A stretch of DNA of 64,000 nt from Maylandia zebra (lineage: Eukaryota > Chordata > Actinopteri > Cichliformes > Cichlidae): contig NC_135176.1 of the NCBI RefSeq assembly GCF_041146795.1, forward strand, positions 12,275,286 to 12,339,285. The letters are read 5' to 3'. The translations under genes and the position numbers were made by a program. The first letter of the stretch is position 1. Each line of letters starts with the position of its first letter. The notes under the pieces were generated by a model. The model had not been told where the DNA came from, searched no databases, and worked only from the letters and a program-made list of their open reading frames with translations. Below are positions 35,236 to 64,000 of this stretch, one piece after another.

Positions 35236-36600
35236 CTCACCTGCAGAAAATTAAGCCCCTTATGCAAGCATGGCCTGCCAGAACTATAGACTTTTCTCTC
35301 CTTTTATGTGAGTTTTTCTTGTGACACTGCACTGCATCACATCTGTTTCCATCACACCCTCAGCACCCGTGGGAAGATATGGCTTTGAACGCGTCATACT
35401 GTAAGCATACATGTTGATGTAAAGGGAGAAGAGGTGAAATGGATTTTAGAATTAGTTACAATTACTAACAGTTGGTGGCTTACCAAGTCGGCCTGCTTAC
35501 AAAAACCTGTAAGATATGATTAATGGAACAATAAAATGTCAAAGCTGTCAAAAATCTCATGTTTTTTCTTGTTGGTCTGAGTTTGTACAAATTTTGCCCT
35601 GGAGCAAAAAAACAAAAACCATGTGTCTAAAACAAATGACACCTTTTTAAATATATTAAAATATATTAAATAATATAGGAGATCTCATAGTAAAGACACT
35701 GCCAACATTGAGTGAACAATTTAAGAATTGAATGACTACAACAGCAATAATCATTGTTAATCAATAGCCTATATAATTTAATGGGTACCAGTGTGATTAG
35801 TGAAAAAACAAACAACACAAAAAACATAATTCTATTAATATGTGTATTGTGGCCCCAAATGAACTCTTTTGATTGTGTTACTGAGGTAAACTGATTAATC
35901 ATTCTTTGTGTAGTAAGAAAGCAGAAAATTCCCCTAAAGGTACAAAGTAGAAACATATTATTACTTTGTATGTTAGCATAATAAAATAAGCTTAAATGTA
36001 CAACATTGTACACATCTATTGACTTACTTACTTAGCCTACTTGGATTTTCATTCAGTAGGCCACTAATCTATTTTCTGATAGCTCATTCCGAAAAACTTC
36101 AGCAGTGCAGGGAGTGGAAGAAATAGGGCAGCTTTTACCAGCTAAATCCAAACTTTGCCCTTTTACTGATTCCAGTTCAGTCTTAAAGTTCTTACTTGAT
36201 CAAAGAGCTGAGAGCATTTATCCCAACAACACTGTGCCCGTTAGGATTTGATTAACTATCAATAGTCAATGACCCCTGCCTCATTGGGAAGTTAGACAGC
36301 ATGCGAGGTACTGTCCTACCTAATGGACAATCTCCGTGACTCAATCGGCGATCACATGAGAGCGGTCCATATGGACCTGCCGCTACGAGGAACCAGGATA
36401 TGGACCTGCCGCTACGATAGCCCTGACAGGATATGGTCCCTCGTAGCGGCAGTACACAGTGTCGCCGACAGGTGGTGTGTGTGCTGCATGCATAACAACG
36501 ACAATACACACTGTACCTTGCTATATTAGCCACCAAGAAGCTTCTTAACGTTAGCCAACAAATAAAACTACAATTGTTAAAATTTGGAAAATGACAGCCA
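35236..36600. other. ependymin 3' UTR and intergenic DNA upstream of stag2
   Basis: The 3' UTR runs to about 35,550 after AATAAA at 35530. The following AT-rich DNA shows no gene. A cluster of direct and inverted copies of tggacctgccgctacga lies at 36369-36451. Confidence 0.5.
36369..36451. repeat. Direct plus inverted repeat cluster near the stag2 promoter
   Basis: atatggacctgccgctacga occurs at 36369-36388 and again at 36398-36417. The reverse complement of its tgccgctacga part occurs at 36441-36451, and aggatatgg occurs at 36396 and 36428. The unit is GC-rich in AT-rich surroundings. It may be a tiny minisatellite, a MITE core or a regulatory array. Confidence 0.8.
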
Positions 36601-36720
36601 GTGCAGGGAACTGACGAAAGCATTCTCTATGAACAGTCCGTACCGCGTGGATTATTTGATTTCAGTCCGTCTTTGAATTAAAACGAGGTAAGTAAAATGG
36701 CGGATAGCTAACGTTAACAT
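36600..36720 (+). promoter_or_regulatory. stag2: Probable first non-coding exon and promoter of stag2
   Basis: A strong donor (AAACGAG followed by GTAAGT) closes an exon at 36687. Eight bases on, AAAATGGCGG (36695-36704) matches the YY1 core, often found just downstream of housekeeping starts. Flanking DNA (36.3-37.5 kb) is richer in CG than the surroundings, and no TATA box is seen. This non-coding exon would splice to the acceptor before 40136. Its 5' limit is not determined. Confidence 0.5.
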
Positions 36721-39585
36721 CAAGGGAGTTTGCCATTGAAGCCGCTTTTCTGGGTTAGCTGTCAAGACACTTGTTAGTGTCACCAATAGTCATACCTATA
36801 GAAATACTAGTTCATCAGAATGTGCTATAGTCAAGATAGTTACCAACTGCAGCCTCTGTGTGTTTCCAGTTTGTGTTATATGTGCTAGTGGTCCAGTTAG
36901 CCAGCTACAGCTAACGGTAATACTAGCTAAGCTAGTTTCTTATGGTGTATCAAAACACTGGCGCGAAGTGTAATCGCAGTTGTGGGAGCCCGGTATTAAT
37001 TAATTAGAGCGTTGATGTCTGTGGCCAAGATCACATTATCAATAGATTTAGCTCACATTAGCCTGAGAACTGCTTGGCCGTCGTAAAAACGACGGCACGT
37101 CAGGAGGAGATGAGAGCCGATAGCAGACTCAGCCTCCCAAACATCTGTGGTTGTTTGTATTTCGGAAGTATACAACTGCGCGTGTCACAACTGCGGTATG
37201 ATTAAATTGTTTCAAATTACGAGTAACGATGCAGTTTACCGACACGGTGGACAGTAATACAAGCGAAAGACAATTGTGCTCATCAGTAGCTAACGTTTTA
37301 TTGAGACACTGAAATCCGTACAGTATGCATATCCATTTATGGCGTTCAGAGCCTAGGGACAAGCCCCTAGTCTGCTCAGGAAAAGCCGTGTCATGTTTAC
37401 TGGGATTTCCACTTACAGTATGTTCTATTGTATAAGAGCGGTCCGCAGTTTCCCCTTTTCTCTGAAAGTATCTGCTGTAAACGTAAAGTTACGCAGAAAG
37501 TTGTGAAACAGTCGCGATCACATGCATTTTTTCTTTTTTCTTAAAAAAACGTTCATTAAGTAACACATTCCTAAGTATCTGTTTTAAAGTGTTAGAGCTG
37601 GGAGACAAAATCACTTATTTTCAGCTCCGAATAACAGCTGTGTTGGAGATACAAGTGTAGTTTGCAAGTTGTAAAGTGGAGAGTGAAAGTGAGTCTGGGG
37701 AAAACACACCCCTTAAGCTTGGAAAGCTTTTTTTTGAGAATGGCCACTAACAAGATGTATTACTTAACTTTGCCAGTGTATTATCTTCAGTTAATTAATT
37801 AATGTGATATACATGTTTTTATGCCCCCCCCCCCCCCTTTTTTTTTTTAAGAAGATGGTTTGAAGAGGCCTAAGAGGCTTCTTTGTATTACTTTTTTGCT
37901 CAATTATCCAAGGAGAGGTCACAAGTCATGACATCTTAGAATCTGGACCCAGCAAATTTGGAGCATTTTGAACCAGTAGTGCAGTCAAACAAGCATTTCC
38001 TCTTGCATTTCTCAGTCTATAAGCCTGTTGTAGAGCACTTAAAAACACAGATGTCATTAAAAATAGTTCCATGTGTCCCAGTAAACTGCAACAGTGCGAC
38101 ACAGTCAGTGTGCGCACTACTGGGGTCTCAGTCATCTGAAATATTTTCTTAGCAGCTACCATGCAGCAACCAGAATCCAGCCCCTAGTTGTCAAAAAGAT
38201 TAATCTGCAATTTCATGTATTACTTAATAGTTTGCTGTAGTACTGTCAAGTGATCCACAACAAATAGACTTTTTTTGCTAAGCCTAACAGCCCTTGATAG
38301 TGGTAATAAACATGGCAAGTGCAGAGGTTTGGTATTGCTGATGTGCTTATGTGGAGCCTGGATGGGTGGATTTCTTATTTTGATGTCAATGTGTAATTTT
38401 TATCTTGCTGCTTCAGCTGGATAAATCACATTAATTGGTCTTACAACTGGCATCAAAACATATTATTGTTGTCTAAATGTCAATGGACTAATTAGCTAGA
38501 TAGATCTAGCTGACTCGCGAACGAACATGGTGCATCCCAGGTTGAGATAAGTGGCTCTGTTACACGCTCTCTGCTTTCCCCATTGCATAGCTAACATTAT
38601 TACTATGTCTGTCAGCAGGTTTGGCTCACATTTTAACATACTGTAGCCGCGTTCCATTGCCGATATCTTGTGTTTGCGTTTACAACCTGCATACCATGCA
38701 TTAACACGCATTTATGCAGATAAGTTATCTGGATACAGATAATCAGATTTAAATAGGTTATTAAAGCTTTGTGTGCCCTGACAGTGACACAACCACGCTC
38801 TCGTCATGCCCTTCAATATTAGTTTCGACAAAAAGTGTGAATCAGTTGGTACTACTATGATTACAATGATTAATCTTACCACGAAATGTGGGAAGAGTTT
38901 CATCTCAGCCACAACTATGTGCAGTATGACTAAACTAATAGCAAACAAAATGTACTTTTCATGAGCACGTTAAAAAATAACTGTAGGCTAGAAGGAATTG
39001 TGTGTTGAAGACTTCTTTGACTTTGGGCTCACATGAAATGGTTAAGAAGACTATTAGTATGACCCATATATGAGCAATGTAAATGGAGTTCATTAAGTCC
39101 AATCAAGGTGTATTTATCAAACAACATTTGTAAGGATAAAATTTTGAGGGTTTAAAATAACAACTATTTTTTTTTTGCTTTTGTTTATTAAGTTTACCAA
39201 TTACAATAAAGGTTAGAATAATGTTGAATTCTTCATAATAATTTTCTAACAGATAAATATTGGCCACAGGGATATGTGAATGTTGTCTTATTTGTTGATA
39301 GGATGTAAGTTGAAAAGTCACATATTTTGGTGAATCCTTGACGGAACTGCACAGTAACAGTAAAACCTCAAAACACAGAGGAGGGAACATCATGGTTTGT
39401 GGCTGGTTTTCTACTTTAGACCAGTGATAATGAAATCGAATCAAGAACTTCTCTTGAATGCTTGGCAAGTTGTTCACGACCTTAAATCATTATAAAAATG
39501 GTTATACATTTTTTGTCTTGGCCAAAGTCTTACTCTTACCCAGTTAAGATGATGCATGAGTGAAAAAGGTCCCGGTCCTGTAAAG

Positions 39586-39768
39586 CAGCAGTCCCCAACC
39601 CCCGTGTTTGGTACCGGGCCTCGAGAGTTGAAAATTTGTGTGAAAATTATTTTTTTTGGGTACTGGTTTTATTTTGTTGTATTTATCCAGGACACCTTAA
39701 AGGCCGGTCCGTGAAAATATTGTCGGGCATAAAGCAGTCCGTGGCGCAAAAAAGGTCGGGGACCGCTG
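39586..39768. mobile_element. hAT-type MITE with 8-bp target duplication
   Basis: The element is 183 bp. Its ends are CAGCAGTCCCCAACC (left) and, read inward from the right, CAGCGGTCCCCGACC. It is flanked by identical 8-bp duplications CTGTAAAG at 39578-39585 and 39769-39776. The CAGNGGTCCCC ends and 8-bp duplication are hallmarks of hAT elements. It lacks any coding capacity and lies in stag2 intron 1. Confidence 0.9.
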
Positions 39769-40188
39769 CTGTAAAGTATCTCTGAAACATTGCTGAAGTC
39801 TCTAAACCAGAAACATCTGATGGAGTTTATAGCTGATAAAGGCAGTTCTACAGGTCACTCAAATCAGTGCTTGTTTTGTGAATGGCTATACAGAGTTAAA
39901 TAACAACATGTAAAGTCCAACTGTAACTTAGAAAAAACATTTATAAGTAATCTATGCAGAAGGAAATCCCGGCCTTTTCAAAGGATTTATTAACATTTTC
40001 TTGAAACAGCAGGGGTTTACATAAGATTATTTTGACTGTCCGGGTTTTTTTTTTTTTGCTTCATTCATTTCATTTTTTAATAATTATGTTCTTTTTCTTA
40101 TTCATGTGCTATTATAAAGGTATATCCTTGCTCAGCACCCAGAGCAGTAAGAGCACCTACTCCAGCAGATCCAGAAAATGTTAAAGAA

Positions 40189-61566
<21,378 letters not shown>

Positions 61567-63925
61567 TATGAAAAGGACAGCATGTCATCGAACTCCTGGG
61601 ACGGTGAAATGACTCTTTATAAATGAGAGTGGACTGGACTAGTAGGCTTGTGAGACACCAATGTTTGCCTCTTTAACACTTTGTTAAAACTTAGAAGGAG
61701 TGCTTGAGCTTGGATTTGAATTTTATTCTGCTATTTTCACACACCGGATTTTGGTCACACTGCGGCAGAGATGTTTCGGTTTTTGTTCAGTCGCCCTAAA
61801 AAAACTTGATGCCAGCTATCACTTGGCTACACTTGTTATAATGTGTGAAGCGGTACAGGTACGGATATTGTGTAGCAGTTTGCATGGTGATGGGACAATA
61901 ACAGGTCAAAATTCAAGTGAATGATGTATACCTTTAAACTCTTTAAGTAGACGAAAAATGTCTGTAAATACATAGCGGCCAATATACAGGGAGGGTGAAC
62001 ACAATTTCATGAACACCAGAAAATATAATAGGCTTGCAGAATAACACTACTGTTTTGATGCTTGTAGTGTTCAGTTATTGTTGAACACTATAATAACCCT
62101 GCACTTGGTCACAGAGGTGGTAATTGTGCTGGATGGTCATTTTTAAGCTTTACATCGAGAAACTATCTTAGGTTTAAACGAACCCCCTCTCTGATGCAAT
62201 CCGGACATACGCTGAACATATAATGTTTCATAATGGCAGCAGTTATTAAATGGCTACTGCGTTATATTGGAAGGGTGTCAGTGGTATTGTTGTTCACCTT
62301 CTGAACTTTTAAACTGTAGATTCTGGCATGGCATGTAGCCATATATCAAAACATGTACACAGTAAGTATAATGTGAACTGGCGTGTCATACTGTTTAAAG
62401 GCCTTGCCACAAGTTATATATATACAGCATTCTCAGATTTCTTTGTGATGGTATTTTTTAGAGACATGTGTTCTGCTTTTATACCTTCTAGATAACTTTG
62501 ATTTATAGATATTTTGTAATGACAATCAAATGTAAATTAATGGTTTCTATTAATCATGTTATTTCACATAGAGATTGAAATGATCCTTTTTAAAGGAAAT
62601 GATTATGTTACTATAGATGTGGCCAGCTGTATTTTCTTTTCGTCTCTCTGTAGCGAACGGGTACAAACGTACCTCATTGCTCAGATGTAGTAATTTGACA
62701 AATTGAGGCTGCATCTAAAATTATTTTTTAATGTTGGAAGAAATCACAATGTTGTAAAACTTTGACTCAACCTCAAATATGTAATCTCTCCTATATATTA
62801 ACTATTTTTTTCCACTGTATAGTATCTAGTAATATCTAATATTAGAGACATGCCATGATTGCAATCTTTAAAAGAAAGGATTTTTAAAATGGTTGAGAAC
62901 GATGTGTGTTTGTTTGGTTTTGTTTTGTTTTTTGTATTTGCAGGTGTTCAGAAATAGTTTTTCAAACTGCCAGTTTGGTTGGTTTGCGACTGCTGCGTAT
63001 TTAAGAGTTATAGAAATATTCTAAATTACAAAGCTTCTAAATTCTTTAGCCAACAATCATAGTATCAGAATTGTATATTATACAGTTACAAATGTGTAAT
63101 ATATTGTGAATCGGTGCTCATTTTATATTTACTGTTTCTTTTTGTGTGAAATTTTGGGGAATTGTCAAAGGAAAAGAATGTAAGTCTTTGACATTAATCT
63201 ACTAATTTGTAAGTGCACACACAGTGCATTGTTTTTTTTTTCTTTGTTTTACCGTGGATTGTTCCGGTATTTCTTCTGTGTATTGGCCTGGCTGGCAGAA
63301 TCAGACTTTATGAAAGAAGGTGTAATCATATTGTAGCTGAAAATGAACCTTATTTCCTCAGTGTCACTATAATCTGGAGAATCAAATCATCAGGTCTTAA
63401 CCCTCCTGTTATGTTGACCCAGAACAGAAGAGATGTCATCTGCATCACTACAGAAAACCAGAAAATCAAAATTATACAAGAAAATTGTAAAATAATCAAT
63501 GCCAGTGTTTCTGACACTTTTTGGATGAGTACACATGCCCTGGGTCAAATTGACCCAGGAACATAATTGGTGTTCCTGGAAACCAACATAACAAGAGGGT
63601 TAAACATTACCACATACATAATAACTTTTCATGTTAGGCAAATGAGAAAAACACATCTTAGACTTGTCTGTAAATTTACATGACTCATGTCATTTTGGAG
63701 CTTTTCTGTTTTGCATCAAACTGCTGAAAATGTGCAAACATCTGTACGTTTATACATATTTAAATATTTGCGTATATTAAATTTGTGTTTATATTCTATT
63801 TACAAAGTGCCCATTGCATCCTTTACGGTTTGTATTTATGTATGGAGATGTAACATGAACAGAATAAACCCTCTACAACTGTGTGACGACTTAATAACAC
63901 AGCAATAAATATGATTTGATATGGT
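61567..63925 (+). other. stag2: stag2 3' UTR (about 2.3 kb)
   Basis: The DNA after the stop is AT-rich with no further exon-like frame. Polyadenylation signals AATAAA occur at 63863-63868 and 63904-63909, near the right edge. Mammalian STAG2 also has a long 3' UTR. The true end could be earlier. The frame at 63213-63566 overlaps a transposon and is not a gene. Confidence 0.55.
63401..63599. mobile_element. TTAA-flanked MITE (piggyBac-like) in the stag2 3' UTR
   Basis: The ends CCCTCCTGTTATGTT and, inward from the right, CCCTCTTGTTATGTT are inverted repeats with one mismatch. TTAA sits at both edges (63397-63400 and 63600-63603), the target site of piggyBac-class elements. The length is 199 bp with no coding capacity. 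A sub-palindrome tgggtcaaattgaccca lies inside. Confidence 0.88.
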
Positions 63926-64000
63926 ATTAGAACACCTGTACTGTAACTATAACTGGCTTTTACTGATGAAACATGAGTGCACCGGAGGATTATGGAAATC

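Noticed and set aside
36252-36623. 123-codon minus-strand open frame near the stag2 promoter
   Set aside because: It has no similarity to known proteins, and its composition comes from the local repeat cluster and promoter DNA.
63213-63566. 117-codon plus-strand frame near the right edge
   Set aside because: It runs across the stag2 3' UTR into the TTAA-flanked MITE and shows no protein similarity.

Overview
The window looks like nuclear DNA of a teleost fish, probably a ray-finned fish with a compact genome. It has multi-exon vertebrate genes with GT/AG introns, a teleost-type ependymin gene, CA/TG microsatellites, and many remnants of Tc1/mariner, hAT and TTAA-flanked DNA transposons plus non-LTR retroposon tails. 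No prokaryotic features (operons, CRISPR) are present. All gene names rest on reading translations by eye against remembered family sequences; no search was run.

Layout from left to right. (1) 1-630, minus: the first coding exon of a p190A RhoGAP (arhgap35-like), cut by the left edge, with 5' UTR and a candidate promoter region up to about 3.3 kb. (2) 3.3-10.8 kb: intergenic DNA with a 1.08-kb internally deleted Tc1-like element, a second Tc1-like remnant and one dispersed repeat. (3) 10,855-21,858, plus: a complete short-tailed class I myosin, best match MYO1H, in 32 coding exons (about 1,043 residues). (4) 22,546-24,718, minus: a five-exon four-helix cytokine of the IL-6/LIF/CNTF group (teleost M17-like), tail to tail with the myosin and carrying an AU-rich 3' UTR. 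(5) 24.7-33.9 kb: a gene-poor stretch with microsatellites, long C/G tracts, a 28-bp-arm hairpin, transposon remnants and an unexplained duplicated block. (6) 33,980-35,228, plus: a six-exon secreted ependymin-family gene with a TATA box. (7) about 36.6 kb to 63.9 kb, plus: a complete cohesin subunit gene, STAG2 type, with 33 coding exons (about 1,276 residues), a non-coding first exon and a long 3' UTR. Its introns hold several well-bounded DNA transposons, including a nested hAT-in-hAT pair and a hAT inside a retroposon.

The genes do not form a pathway: a Rho GTPase regulator, a membrane-linked motor, a cytokine, a secreted glycoprotein and a chromosome-cohesion protein lie together. The most useful non-gene observations are transposon boundaries with target-site duplications, the cytokine's overlapping AU-rich 3' end, its uncertain N-terminus, the duplicated block at 27-32.5 kb, and a retroposon with an apparent membrane/coiled-coil reading frame. 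I found nothing that convincingly amounts to a new biological system.
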